Part shown: in pieces, positions 1 through 8,468 of the stretch
How positions within the stretch are numbered: the stretch's first letter is position 1
How the letters are laid out: the number at the start of each line of letters is the position of its first letter
Assembly (NCBI GenBank): GCA_910584905.1
Contig: CAJUCQ010000023.1
Span: 1 to 64,000 of the forward strand
Source: an uncultured Muribaculaceae bacterium
GTDB taxonomy: Bacteria; Bacteroidota; Bacteroidia; Bacteroidales; Muribaculaceae
Direction: 5' to 3'
Length of the DNA stretch: 64,000 nt
The notes under the pieces: model-generated
Database searches by the model: none
What the model saw: only the letters and a program-made list of their open reading frames with translations
Told to the model about the DNA's origin: nothing
Position numbers and translations under genes: made by a program

Positions 1-131
1 CAATACGTTCATAGTCTAATGTTTTTATAATGAACGCTTTGGCGATTCATTTGTATCTGAAATATTAATATATTAACTTAATTTTCAATCACTTCGGTAG
101 TTTTTACCGAACCATTGAACACACACAGGTC

Positions 132-959
132 ATGAAAACGATTGCCCGCATCATTATCGCAGCAAGCATCAGCTTCGCCCTTATCGGCAGTGAAGCCGTG
201 GCCGCCGAACGCGGCCGCAAGGAATACAACAACGGCAACCGCCAAGAGCAACCCAAACCTCAACAGCGCCCCGGCAACAACCATAACAGCGGCAACAACA
301 AGCCGGGACGTCCCGGCAACGGCAACAGCCAAAGGCCCGACAACCGCCCCGGACACGGCAACAGCCAAAGGCCCGACAACCGTCCCGGGCACGGCAACAA
401 CCAAAGGCCCGACAACCGCCCCGGACATAATCACCGGCCTCCGCAACCGCCCCACGGGCACGCCCCGCACCGCCCGCACATGCCCGGCGGATGGACTCAC
501 TGGCGCCCCGCGCCCCCGCCTCCATCCTATCGCCCATACGCCGCATGGCCGAGGTTCTCGACCGTTTTGGGCGTGCGCTTCGGCACAAGCCTTGCTCTCA
601 CGCTAAATGCGCTCATGTCTTCAGGCTACAACGTAGTGTCAAGCCACAACAACACCGTGTATCTCCGCAACGTGCCCATGCTCGGCATATATTGGCCCGA
701 GGCAACGCTTTGCTATACCGGCTCGGGACGCCTCTCAGGCTCGGAATTCGTAAGCTACAACAGCTACCCCGACCATGCGCTCTACAACAGCGTCTACAAC
801 ACCTTGTGCGCAAACTACGGGATGCCGTACAGCACCTCCGGCATGAGCGCCGCTTGGTGGGGTCCTGAAGGACAGTATATCCGCCTGAATTATTCAAGCG
901 GAATCGGTGTCGACGGCTATACGAGATATTACACCACTCTCAATTTCGGAATCTACTGA
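132..959 (+). CDS. Secreted Pro/Asn/His-rich repeat protein of unknown function
   Basis: A 275-residue protein. Residues 1-25 form a clear Sec signal peptide ending in AVAA. Residues 26 to about 138 are low complexity, rich in Asn, Gly, Pro, Arg and His, and contain three 12-residue units of the form GNSQRPDNRPGH at residues 64-99. Residues about 140-275 look like a folded domain rich in Tyr, Ser and Asn, with two Cys. The layout suggests an exported protein with a flexible basic linker in front of a small domain. I do not recognise the family and assign no function. The start is the ATG at the signal peptide. Open frames on the other strand across the repeats are composition shadows. No operon partner is evident, although the next gene begins 11 bases downstream. 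Confidence 0.8.
   Translation: MKTIARIIIAASISFALIGSEAVAAERGRKEYNNGNRQEQPKPQQRPGNNHNSGNNKPGRPGNGNSQRPDNRPGHGNSQRPDNRPGHGNNQRPDNRPGHNHRPPQPPHGHAPHRPHMPGGWTHWRPAPPPPSYRPYAAWPRFSTVLGVRFGTSLALTLNALMSSGYNVVSSHNNTVYLRNVPMLGIYWPEATLCYTGSGRLSGSEFVSYNSYPDHALYNSVYNTLCANYGMPYSTSGMSAAWWGPEGQYIRLNYSSGIGVDGYTRYYTTLNFGIY
321..428 (+). repeat. Three tandem 36-bp coding repeats
   Basis: Units at 321-356, 357-392 and 393-428 differ at only a few positions and encode GN(S/N)QRPDNRPGH each time. The period is a multiple of three, so copy-number change would keep the frame. There are no spacers, so this is not a CRISPR array. Confidence 0.9.
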
Positions 960-969
960 AGCTCCGCGT

Positions 970-1506
970 ATGGCCGACAATTATCTGGAAAACAAAATGG
1001 ACGAATACCGCCGGGGCGTGCTCAACGCTCCGGCGCGCCGTCGACTCACACCCTCGGGCCACGCCGGAGGGTGCGCGTCGTTTATGCCCTTCCCGCCCGG
1101 ACTGCGGGTGATGGTGCTGTGCACTGAAGCGTCCGAGGAGATAATCAAGGCTCTCGTGAACGCAGGTTGCCGGGTGGCCTTTACCGGGCCGGACCGCAGC
1201 CACGGAGCGCGCGTGGCTCAAGCCTCCGGCGCGCAACACCACCCCGTCGACCCCGCGGACAGCGAAGCCGTAGAGCGCTCGCTGGAGCATCTGCGCCATA
1301 ACTGGCGCGGCGAGGTTCAGGCTATCGTAAGTTTCGGAATAAGGCTTCCGTCAGGCGGCGAGGCGTATAAGGTCTTTTTCGGCAGGCGCGAGGCGTCATG
1401 CGGCTGCGACCTCGGCTTCTCCGAAGCACCCACGGCATCGGCAATCCTATGGAGCCTCTTGCCTGAAACGCGAAAGCGCCTCCACGGAGGCGTGTGGTGC
1501 GATTGA
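970..1506 (+). CDS. Small Rossmann-like (SDR-related) protein
   Basis: A 178-residue protein read from the ATG at 970; the open frame extends 21 codons further upstream, but that part overlaps the preceding gene. The N-terminus MADNYLENKMDEYRRG is a pattern I associate with short Bacteroidales proteins often labelled dehydrogenase. Residues about 45-115 (LRVMVLCTEA, an alternating helix and strand region, HPVDPADSEAV) resemble the first half of an NAD(P)-binding Rossmann fold. The glycine-rich TGxxxGxG loop and the catalytic YxxxK of true short-chain dehydrogenases are not visible, so enzymatic activity is doubtful. It faces the maf end of the minus-strand operon across a 34-base gap. Confidence 0.65.
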   Translation: MADNYLENKMDEYRRGVLNAPARRRLTPSGHAGGCASFMPFPPGLRVMVLCTEASEEIIKALVNAGCRVAFTGPDRSHGARVAQASGAQHHPVDPADSEAVERSLEHLRHNWRGEVQAIVSFGIRLPSGGEAYKVFFGRREASCGCDLGFSEAPTASAILWSLLPETRKRLHGGVWCD

Positions 1507-1528
1507 CCCGCGTCGCCCGACAACGGAA

Positions 1529-1552
1529 TGCGCCGGAATATCACCCGGCGCA
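1529..1552. terminator. Hairpin between convergent genes, overlapping the maf stop
   Basis: TGCGCCGG (1529-1536) and CCGGCGCA (1545-1552) form an 8-bp perfect stem with an 8-base loop that contains the maf stop codon. It lies where the two convergent genes meet. There is no long T-run, so it may be only a weak terminator or an mRNA-end stabiliser. Confidence 0.5.
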
Positions 1553-2161
1553 AAGGGCGGCGAATTTCTCCAATTCGCGGTAGAGAGCGCTTGTCGGCAG
1601 GCCCATCACATTGTAGAAACAACCTTCGATACCCTTGATACCCACGGCGCCTATCCATTCCTGAATGCCGTATGCGCCGGCCTTGTCGTAGGGGGCGAAT
1701 GTGTCGACATACAAGGCGATATCCTCCGAGCGTATGTCGGCAAAATGCACTATTGTCGAATCCGAGAAGGTGTGGCGGCGACCGCGAAAATCGCAAAGCG
1801 TCACTCCCGTAACCACCTCATGGGCGCGCCCGGAAAGGCGCCCGAGCATTTCCACGGCTTCGTCGCGGCTCCGGGGCTTGCCGAGGATAAGGCCGTCGCA
1901 GAGCACGACGGTGTCGGCCGTGACGAGGACTTCGCCGGGGGCGAGAGCCGCGAAGTCGCAGGCCTCGGATTTAATGCGCGAGAGGTAGGCCGGGACCTCG
2001 CGGTGAGCGAGCGATGAGGGATAGCTCTCGTAGACATCCGGGGGCGTTGCGCAACGGAATGCGGGCACCATCATGGCGAGAAGTTCGCGCCTGCGAGGCG
2101 AATTTGAGGCCAGCACGGGGCGCAGGCCGAAGGGCAGAGGCATTGATTTCTTATCTTCCAT
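1541..2161 (-). CDS. maf: Maf-family nucleotide pyrophosphatase
   Basis: A 206-residue protein. The signature LASNSPRRRELLA near residues 15-27 is the phosphate-binding motif of Maf/YhdE nucleoside triphosphate pyrophosphatases, which hydrolyse non-canonical or dTTP/UTP-type nucleotides. It is followed by VTADTVVLCDG, GKPRSRDEA and a C-terminal AYGIQEWIGAVGIKGIEG region with YNVMGLP. The chosen ATG at 2161 overlaps the upstream phosphatase gene by 11 bases; the open frame runs 91 codons further upstream but only as a shadow of that gene. It is the last gene of the nitroreductase-DUF2520-phosphatase-maf operon. Assignment to the family is firm; the exact substrate is not. Confidence 0.93.
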   Translation of the reverse strand: MEDKKSMPLPFGLRPVLASNSPRRRELLAMMVPAFRCATPPDVYESYPSSLAHREVPAYLSRIKSEACDFAALAPGEVLVTADTVVLCDGLILGKPRSRDEAVEMLGRLSGRAHEVVTGVTLCDFRGRRHTFSDSTIVHFADIRSEDIALYVDTFAPYDKAGAYGIQEWIGAVGIKGIEGCFYNVMGLPTSALYRELEKFAALCAG

Positions 2162-2681
2162 TTGCAAGGTCACCGTCGACGGGCCAGACGCCTTTGACTT
2201 TAAGGATTTCTTCAAGCAATTCGCGGGCCACGCCGTAGCCGCCTGCGGCTTTAGTAACAAAACGCGCGACTTGCCGACACTCGGATGCAGCATCGGCAGG
2301 AGCCACGGGGAGGCCCGCCGCGCGCATACACGGCAGGTCGGGGATGTCGTCGCCGACATAGGCCACCTCGTCAGGCGAAAGCCCGCGGGCGTCCATCCAG
2401 CGCTCAAATATAGCGAGTTTGTCGCCTGCGGCAAGATAGATGTCGTTGATGCCTATCATGGCAAAGCGCTCGCGCAGGCCGCTGGCGTCGGCGCCGGATA
2501 TGATACACAGGCTGAGGGTCTGAGTGCGCGTTGCACGCACCATCGCATATCCGTCGCGCAGATTTGCCATGCGCTTGGGAATGCCGTCCTCGCCGAGGGG
2601 CACAGTAGCCGGAGAAAGCACTCCGTCGATGTCGAACACAACGGCCTTGATGCGGCTCAGGTCATATGCTATTCTGCTCAT
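2151..2681 (-). CDS. kdsC: KdsC-type HAD phosphatase (KDO 8-phosphate phosphatase)
   Basis: A 176-residue protein of the length usual for KdsC. The HAD motif I, FDIDGVLSP, sits near residues 16-24 and supplies the nucleophile and acid/base aspartates; IISGADA is motif II and YVGDDIPDLP is motif IV with the Mg-binding acidic pair. KdsC enzymes remove phosphate from 3-deoxy-D-manno-octulosonate 8-phosphate in lipopolysaccharide core synthesis. It overlaps the upstream DUF2520 gene by 20 bases and maf by 11 bases, which argues for translational coupling. A related HAD sugar phosphatase is the alternative, because other KDO genes are absent from this window. Confidence 0.85.
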   Translation of the reverse strand: MSRIAYDLSRIKAVVFDIDGVLSPATVPLGEDGIPKRMANLRDGYAMVRATRTQTLSLCIISGADASGLRERFAMIGINDIYLAAGDKLAIFERWMDARGLSPDEVAYVGDDIPDLPCMRAAGLPVAPADAASECRQVARFVTKAAGGYGVARELLEEILKVKGVWPVDGDLANGR

Positions 2682-3441
2682 AATGCGATTTAATTATTTC
2701 GTCGGATATCTTCTGATATATCTCGGCAAGCGGGGCCGGGAGAGCCTTGACGTGCGCAGCGATTACGTCAGTGTCGCGGCGGCGCGCCGGGCCTGTCTGG
2801 GCGGCATGCGGACCCACGGCGAAAGCTTTGTCGACAGTGGCGCGGACAAGGGGTTCGATGACGCCGAGCGGATAGCCTGCTTCGTCGAGGAGACGCCTGC
2901 AACAATCCCACAAATAATTGGGGAAATTGCATCCGAGCACGCCTGCGATATGCAGGGTCTTGCGCTTTTCGGCGTCGGCATAATGCACCTCGCGGGAGAG
3001 ACTCTCGGCGAGCGTTCGGGCCACGGCGGCGGCTCGCGCCGTCGCACCTTCGACAAAGAATGGCACTGAGGTCAAGTCGACAGCCACGTCTTTGGAAAAG
3101 GTCTGAAGCGGATACAGAATGCCCGCATCGGCGCTCAGCGGGAGGAGAATCTCCTGCGGCAGAGTGCCTGAAGTGTGGAGCACCACGGCGCCGGGCACGG
3201 GCGGAAGGGCGTCGACGACCTCGCGGGCGCATGAATCGGCAAGACTCAACAGCACGACGTCGGGATTGACCGCGGCAATCTCTTCCGGAGAGGCAAACGC
3301 CCGCGAGCGCACCTTGGCCGCAAGGGCCGACGCATTGGCCGGAGTGCGGCTGAACACGCCTGCAATCTCATGGCCTGCGGTGGCAAGGCCGCAGGCAAGA
3401 TGGGTGGCAACGTTGCCGCTGCCTGCAACGGCTATTTTCAT
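2662..3441 (-). CDS. DUF2520 / F420-NADP oxidoreductase-like protein
   Basis: A 259-residue protein beginning MKIAVAGSGNVATHLACGL, a Rossmann nucleotide-binding loop (GxGxxxxHL) at the extreme N-terminus. The middle contains VVLHTSGTLPQEIL and GILYPLQTFSKD, and the helical C-terminal half has LHIAGVLGCNFPNYL, the pattern of DUF2520 proteins related to ketopantoate and pyrroline-carboxylate reductases. The substrate is unknown. The start overlaps the end of the nitroreductase gene by 4 bases (ATGA type) and the end overlaps the KdsC-like gene by 20 bases, so the four genes form one operon. Confidence 0.85.
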   Translation of the reverse strand: MKIAVAGSGNVATHLACGLATAGHEIAGVFSRTPANASALAAKVRSRAFASPEEIAAVNPDVVLLSLADSCAREVVDALPPVPGAVVLHTSGTLPQEILLPLSADAGILYPLQTFSKDVAVDLTSVPFFVEGATARAAAVARTLAESLSREVHYADAEKRKTLHIAGVLGCNFPNYLWDCCRRLLDEAGYPLGVIEPLVRATVDKAFAVGPHAAQTGPARRRDTDVIAAHVKALPAPLAEIYQKISDEIIKSHYEQNSI

Positions 3442-3977
3442 TCGTCGTTACGGAAGGTGCCTATATGCACTTTCTCCCAAAGAAGCTTTGAGGGGTCGAC
3501 GGGGCGACGCTCCTCGTCGGGATGCCCGACGGTGAGGACGCACATCACGGGGAGGTCGGCGGGGATGCCGAGCGCTTCCTGAATCATTACCTCGGCGGGC
3601 TCGCCGTCGGCGCTGTAACGATGGCGCACCTCTACCCAGCAAGAGCCGAGACCGAGGGCCGTGGCCTGAATATGCATCATCGTGGCGGCCACAGCGGCGT
3701 CTTCGACGAAACAATCGCTTTTCGCCGGGTCGGAACACACGACGATGGCGAGAGGAGCGTTTTTGATTGACTGAGCGTAGTTGGGCTTGCAGTCGGCAAG
3801 ATGCTCAAGCATCTTCTTGTCCTCGACAAGGACGAACTGCCAAGGGCGTGCGCTTTTTGACGACGGGGCCAGCAGACCGGCCTCAAGGATTGTACGGACG
3901 TCTTCGGGGCTCACCGGCTCGGCCGTATAGCGGCGGATGCTGTGTCGGCGCAGGAATAATTCGTGTACGGTTTCCAT
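3438..3977 (-). CDS. Nitroreductase-family FMN oxidoreductase
   Basis: A 179-residue protein with the N-terminal RRHSIRRYTAEPVS and LLAPSSKSARPWQFV motifs that bind FMN in the nitroreductase superfamily, and a central DAAVAATMMHIQATALGLGSCWV helix that usually forms the dimer interface. The C-terminus (VLTVGHPDEERRP) completes a compact single-domain nitroreductase. It is first in the minus-strand operon leading to maf. Such enzymes reduce nitro compounds, quinones or flavins with NAD(P)H; the physiological substrate cannot be read from the sequence. Confidence 0.9.
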   Translation of the reverse strand: METVHELFLRRHSIRRYTAEPVSPEDVRTILEAGLLAPSSKSARPWQFVLVEDKKMLEHLADCKPNYAQSIKNAPLAIVVCSDPAKSDCFVEDAAVAATMMHIQATALGLGSCWVEVRHRYSADGEPAEVMIQEALGIPADLPVMCVLTVGHPDEERRPVDPSKLLWEKVHIGTFRNDE

Positions 3978-4030
3978 TATGATATTGAGGTTGTTTGTGT
4001 GGGTTCTCAGTTTCTATATTATACGACAAA

Positions 4031-4053
4031 GCCCCCGAAAAAGTTGAGGGGGC
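4031..4053 (-). terminator. Terminator after the HU/SPOR gene
   Basis: GCCCCC (4031-4036) pairs with GGGGGC (4048-4053) around an 11-base loop. Read on the minus strand it follows the stop of the HU/SPOR gene by about 35 bases and is followed by a short T-run. Confidence 0.6.
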
Positions 4054-4089
4054 CGGGATTCGAGCGATATGGCTGATGCGGGCCTGAGG

Positions 4090-5157
4090 TCAGCGCCGAC
4101 AGATCCACGCGCCGGGATAACGGCTGTCCAAGCCGGCCTCGGCGACTATGCGCCGGAGCGAAGCCGACGAGCTTCCGGATGCGGCGTAGACGCGAAAACG
4201 TCCTGCGTTATCGAGAATGCGGAGGTCGACGCCGTCGGCCGCACGGGCGGCAACGTAGCGCTCGGCTTCGGCGCGCGTGCTGAGCGAGGCAATGACGTAG
4301 CAGTAGCGGTCGGCGTCGCTTTCCGCGCTTACGGCCACCGCGGGGGCGGCGAGAGAGGCTTTTGCGGAAGCAAGCGAGCGGCCTTCGGGCTTGCGGCTAC
4401 GCGCTGCGGCAAGCGCAAGGGTGTCAACAACCGTAGCGGCGTCGTCGTGGTTGCGCAACACAAGGACCAAGGGCGACGACGACGTGCCGGGGCGCGGGAT
4501 AAGGGCCGGACGCTCCTTTGCCGGAGCGGCGAATTCAAAGCCTATCGAGGCCCTCTGAGCATCGGGAGCCGTGCGCCCGAGGGTCATGGCCACCGCAAAA
4601 CCGAGCGCAAGCACAAGAGCCACGGATGCGGCGACGCGGGCGGCTCTCACCGCTCCCCTGCGCCATGCGCGGGCAACGGCTGAGGCTATCACGCGGGATT
4701 CATCATCGGGGAGAACGGCGGCCTCGGACTGCGCGGCTACAAGCGGCCTCACGGCCAAGGGCTCGAACCACTGCGCCGACGATGCGGCCTGCCTCCGGCC
4801 GACGGGCGTGAACACCACGCGACCGTCGGTCCGCGCAAGCGAACCGATGCGCCCGAGCATCACCGACGAGCCCTCGCGGAGGGCACGACGCATATCCGAC
4901 GCCGCCTCATCGACGATGCGGGCAGCCTGCTCATAGGCAATGCCGCGCGAACGGGCTACCGACGAAGCAAGAGCGCCGTCGGACCGCGACAAAGCGCCAT
5001 TGAACGAATACTCTACCGCCGGGGGCATAAAGCGCCCGGTCGACGCATCGAAGCACGCGGAAACGCGGCGCGACAACACGGCGCCAACCCCGGGGATGAC
5101 AACACAGCCATCACCGGAGCGCAAAAGATATTCAATATGCCGGACGATTTGATTCAT
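4090..5157 (-). CDS. HU-CCDC81 and SPOR domain envelope protein
   Basis: A 355-residue protein. The chosen ATG at 5157 begins MNQIVRHIEYLLRSGD; residues 1 to about 120 match the HU-CCDC81 pattern, with GVGAVLSRRV, YSFNGALSRSDG and a basic LGRIGSLARTDGRVVFTP strand. Residues about 173-194 form one transmembrane helix (VALVLALGFAVAMTLG). An Ala-rich linker leads to a C-terminal SPOR-like domain at about 282-355 (YCYVIASLSTRAEAERYV, FRVYAASG). SPOR domains bind denuded peptidoglycan at division sites, so the protein probably links cytoplasm to cell wall. The open frame extends 38 codons upstream of 5157 but reads into non-coding sequence, so I reject the longer start. Confidence 0.82.
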   Translation of the reverse strand: MNQIVRHIEYLLRSGDGCVVIPGVGAVLSRRVSACFDASTGRFMPPAVEYSFNGALSRSDGALASSVARSRGIAYEQAARIVDEAASDMRRALREGSSVMLGRIGSLARTDGRVVFTPVGRRQAASSAQWFEPLAVRPLVAAQSEAAVLPDDESRVIASAVARAWRRGAVRAARVAASVALVLALGFAVAMTLGRTAPDAQRASIGFEFAAPAKERPALIPRPGTSSSPLVLVLRNHDDAATVVDTLALAAARSRKPEGRSLASAKASLAAPAVAVSAESDADRYCYVIASLSTRAEAERYVAARAADGVDLRILDNAGRFRVYAASGSSSASLRRIVAEAGLDSRYPGAWICRR

Positions 5158-5481
5158 CACTACAAAATTAGTGTCTTTTTTTGAAACTGGCAAACCCGAG
5201 ACGTTTTTTTTACAGCGACAACCGATACTCCGAATGTTAAAACCCGCCCGACGACACCCTGCGGTCGGCACGGACGACCCGACAACAAGAGTGCAAGCGG
5301 GACAATATCACAAAAAAACTTAAGATTTTAACACGTTAAAGCATTAATAGTTAATTTTAACACTCTAATTTCTTGAATTCGTTGTTATAATAGTAATTTT
5401 GTGTTGGTCTTAGTATGCCCGAAGCGCAACAAGGCTGCAAACCTTTAAAATCGAAAAAACAATTCCTTATAACGAATTAAT
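5158..5481. other. Divergent intergenic region
   Basis: These 324 bases separate the divergent HU/SPOR and moxR genes. The half nearest moxR is AT-rich and holds the promoter listed at 5372-5401. I see no small gene, tRNA or strong hairpin. Confidence 0.6.
5372..5401 (+). promoter_or_regulatory. Bacteroidetes-type promoter of the Bat operon
   Basis: CTTG at 5372-5375 and TAATTTTG at 5394-5401 match the Bacteroidetes TTTG / TAnnTTTG consensus with an 18-base gap. Predicted transcription start is about 5407, giving a leader of roughly 75 bases before moxR. Confidence 0.65.
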
Positions 5482-6477
5482 ATGAGCGACAACGTAAACA
5501 TTCGCGAACTCAACGACTTGGTAGCAGGCAAGAGCGACTTTATCCGCCTGATAACACACGGCATGGACCAGACCATCGTAGGGCAGAAACACCTTGTAGA
5601 ATCACTCCTCATCGCCATGCTCGCCAACGGCCATGTGCTTCTCGAAGGCGTGCCCGGCCTCGCCAAGACCCTCGCCATAAAGACCCTTTCGCAGCTGATT
5701 GATGCAAAATACAGCCGCATCCAGTTTACACCCGACCTTCTCCCTGCCGACGTCATCGGCACGATGGTTTACAGCGTTAAAAACGAGACCTTCCAAGTAA
5801 AGAAAGGTCCGATATTCGCCAATTTCATCCTCGCCGACGAAATCAACCGTGCCCCCGCCAAGGTGCAGAGCTCGCTTCTTGAAGCGATGCAGGAGCGACA
5901 GGTGACTATCGGCGACAACACCTTCCCCCTCGACGAACCCTTCCTTGTGATGGCGACACAAAACCCCGTAGAGCAGGAAGGCACCTATTCCCTACCCGAA
6001 GCGCAGGTCGACCGTTTCCTCATGAAAGTGGTCATAGGCTACCCGAGCAAGAGCGAGGAGATGACCATCATCCGCCAGAATATCTCAAATCGCAAAACTA
6101 CGGTACACCCCGTAATCAAGCCCGAAGAAGTAATCGAGGCGCAGGGTATAGTCGACCGCATCTATCTTGACGAGAAAATCGAACGCTACATCGTCGACAT
6201 CGTCTACGCCACGCGCACGCCCAAGGAGTACGGCCTCAACGAAATCGAACCCTACATCAGCTTCGGGGCCTCGCCGCGCGCGTCGATTTCGCTTGCCCGC
6301 GCCGCCCGCGCCTACGCTTTCATCCACCAGCGCGGCTACGTTGTGCCGGAGGACGTCATCGCCGTATGCCACGACGTGATGCGCCACCGTATCGGCCTGA
6401 CCTATGAAGCCGAGGCCAACAACGTGACCACCGACATGATTATCACGGACATTCTCGACAAAGTCCAAGTGCCCTGA
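5482..6477 (+). CDS. moxR: MoxR-family AAA+ ATPase
   Basis: A 331-residue protein. The Walker A motif GVPGLAKT lies at residues 56-63 and the Walker B motif ILADE at 116-120, followed by INRAPAKVQSSLLEAM and the sensor segment VMATQNPVEQEGTY, all hallmarks of MoxR. MoxR ATPases act as chaperone-like partners of VWA-domain proteins, consistent with the DUF58 and two VWA proteins directly downstream. It is the first gene of the Bat operon, behind a good promoter. Which substrate is remodelled is not known from the sequence. Confidence 0.95.
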   Translation: MSDNVNIRELNDLVAGKSDFIRLITHGMDQTIVGQKHLVESLLIAMLANGHVLLEGVPGLAKTLAIKTLSQLIDAKYSRIQFTPDLLPADVIGTMVYSVKNETFQVKKGPIFANFILADEINRAPAKVQSSLLEAMQERQVTIGDNTFPLDEPFLVMATQNPVEQEGTYSLPEAQVDRFLMKVVIGYPSKSEEMTIIRQNISNRKTTVHPVIKPEEVIEAQGIVDRIYLDEKIERYIVDIVYATRTPKEYGLNEIEPYISFGASPRASISLARAARAYAFIHQRGYVVPEDVIAVCHDVMRHRIGLTYEAEANNVTTDMIITDILDKVQVP

Positions 6478-6524
6478 CCCCACAAAAGCAGCCGCTTTGA
6501 CCGGCGGCCATTTTACAAAACAAG

Positions 6525-7400
6525 ATGGATTCCAACGACCTCATCAAAAAGGTCCGCAAAATCGAAATCAAGACCCGCGGACTCTCGCAGAACATCTTCG
6601 CCGGCGAATATCATTCGGCCTTCAAAGGGCGCGGCATGAGTTTCGCGGAGGTGCGGGAATATCAGTACGGCGACGACATCCGCGACATAGACTGGAACGT
6701 AACGGCGCGCCACAACAAGCCTTACGTCAAAGTCTATGAGGAAGAACGCGAGCTGACCGTGATGCTTCTCATCGACGTATCGGGCAGCCGGGCTTTCGGC
6801 GCCGAAGGTCCCGAGAAACGTCAGATGATTGCCGAAATAGCCGCGACAATCGCCTTCTCGGCAATCCAGAACAACGACAAGGTGGGAGCGCTCTTCTTCT
6901 CGGACAAGGTGGAGAAATTCATCACGCCGAAAAAAGGCCGCAAACACATTCTCTTCCTGATACGCGAGCTTCTGGACTTCACACCCGAGAACAAAGGGAC
7001 TGACATCGCTCAAGCCGTGCGCTACGCTACGGACGCCCTCAAGCGCCGTTGCACGATGTTTCTTATTTCCGATTTTATTTGTTCCGCGGACTATTCAAAG
7101 CCTGTGACCGTGGCGTCGTCGCGCCACGACCTCATCGGCATTCAGGTCTACGACAAACGCGACGCGACGCTGCCCGACGTGGGCTTCATGCGCGTACGCG
7201 ACCTCGAAACAGGCGCCACGCGTTGGGTCGACACGTCGTCGTCGCGCGTGCGAAAGACCTATAACAAGTGGTGGTACGAGCGCCAGCAGGCCATGAGCAC
7301 CGCGCTTCGCAGCGCGAGAGTCGACTACGCGTCAGTGGCTACGGACGAAGACTACGTGCGGGCGCTGATGGCCCTCTTCAAGACCCGCGCCACGATGTGA
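6525..7400 (+). CDS. DUF58 protein (VWA-like MoxR partner)
   Basis: A 291-residue soluble protein. Residues 44-57 (REYQYGDDIRDIDW) are the DUF58 signature. A degenerate VWA fold follows, with a metal-site motif DVSGS at residues 84-88 and FLISDFI as the later acidic strand. Family members sit beside moxR and are thought to be its adaptor or substrate. It starts 47 bases after moxR with no terminator between, so it is cotranscribed. There is no signal peptide or membrane segment, so it acts in the cytoplasm, unlike the BatA and BatB proteins downstream. Confidence 0.92.
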   Translation: MDSNDLIKKVRKIEIKTRGLSQNIFAGEYHSAFKGRGMSFAEVREYQYGDDIRDIDWNVTARHNKPYVKVYEEERELTVMLLIDVSGSRAFGAEGPEKRQMIAEIAATIAFSAIQNNDKVGALFFSDKVEKFITPKKGRKHILFLIRELLDFTPENKGTDIAQAVRYATDALKRRCTMFLISDFICSADYSKPVTVASSRHDLIGIQVYDKRDATLPDVGFMRVRDLETGATRWVDTSSSRVRKTYNKWWYERQQAMSTALRSARVDYASVATDEDYVRALMALFKTRATM

Positions 7401-7470
7401 GCCCCGCTATCAGCCCCCTCCACCGCGATAACACACAAACCTCAAGATCAAGGCTCCGGCCTCCAGACAC

Positions 7471-8463
7471 ATGAATCTGAAAGGAATATTTACGATATTT
7501 GCCATTGCAGGCGCCACGGCGGCCGCCGGCGCTCCGACGGGTATGAGCGTGACGGCGCAGGCCGACACGACCGTCGTCGAGATGGCCGACCAAGTCCACG
7601 TGCGCGTTCGCGTGACAGCGCCTGAGGGCCTCGCCGACGTGCGCCCCGCGGCCATGCCCGAAGCCGGCACGGAATATGGCGGAGTCGACATCATCAGCGT
7701 CTCCGCCGACACCCTGCGCGACACCCCCGGACGTCAGGTCTACGACTACGACCTGACGGTGCAGCCCTTCGACCCCGGGATGGTGACTCTGCCGCCTTTC
7801 GGCGCCGTAGCCGGCAACTCGCCGGACACGGCCTTCTCGGGCATCGTCACGCTGAAGGTGCTTCCGGTCGACGTCGATTCTCTTGAGACCATCAACCCGC
7901 TTGCGGCCGTGGCCGAACCTCGGACGAGGTGGTACGACTACGTCCCGTCGTGGACGCCTTGGGTGCTTCTCATCCTCGCCCTCGCCGCCCTCGCCGCGGC
8001 AGTGGTCTTCTACCTCCGACGCCGCACCGTCACCGTGACGGAGCGTCGACGCAAGCCCGTGCCTCCCTACGAGCTTGCTATTTCGCGTCTGAACGCCCTC
8101 GCCGAACAGAAACTTGCGGAAAGCGGCCACGAGAAAGCCTACTACACGGAACTCGTCGACATTCTGCGCCAGTATCTCGAAGGGCGCTTCGGCATCAACG
8201 CCATGGAGATGACCTCGCCCCAGATTGTGCGTGCCCTGCGCTCCAACGCCGAGACGCGCATGAATGCCGAAGAGATGAAGCCCGTGCTTGAAATCGCTGA
8301 CTTTGTGAAGTTCGCCAAGGTGCGTCCGCTGCCCGACGACAACACCCGCGCATTCCGCCGCGCCGTGGATTTCGTCGAGAACACCAAACCTGCTCCCGTG
8401 CCTGAGGCTCAGGAGGGCGGAGACTCCGCATCAACAAAGACCGAACCCCAAAAACAAAAGTAA
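7471..8463 (+). CDS. Bat-operon membrane protein, exported N-domain
   Basis: A 330-residue protein with a signal peptide (residues 1-21, ending AAAGA), a beta-rich extracytoplasmic domain at about 25-150 resembling the N-terminal part of BatD-type proteins, one transmembrane helix at 163-182 (WVLLILALAALAAAVVFYL), and a cytoplasmic helical C-domain (KAYYTELVDILRQYLEGRFGINAMEMTSPQIV) of a kind shared with BatD and DUF4381 proteins. It occupies the conserved hypothetical position between DUF58 and BatA in Bacteroidales Bat operons. The stop is 5 bases before the next ATG. The role is inferred from position only. Confidence 0.82.
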   Translation: MNLKGIFTIFAIAGATAAAGAPTGMSVTAQADTTVVEMADQVHVRVRVTAPEGLADVRPAAMPEAGTEYGGVDIISVSADTLRDTPGRQVYDYDLTVQPFDPGMVTLPPFGAVAGNSPDTAFSGIVTLKVLPVDVDSLETINPLAAVAEPRTRWYDYVPSWTPWVLLILALAALAAAVVFYLRRRTVTVTERRRKPVPPYELAISRLNALAEQKLAESGHEKAYYTELVDILRQYLEGRFGINAMEMTSPQIVRALRSNAETRMNAEEMKPVLEIADFVKFAKVRPLPDDNTRAFRRAVDFVENTKPAPVPEAQEGGDSASTKTEPQKQK

Positions 8464-8468
8464 GCCCC

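Noticed and set aside
321..428. CRISPR array suspected from 36-bp repeats
   Set aside because: The units are contiguous with no spacers, lie inside a coding frame with a signal peptide, and no cas genes are near.
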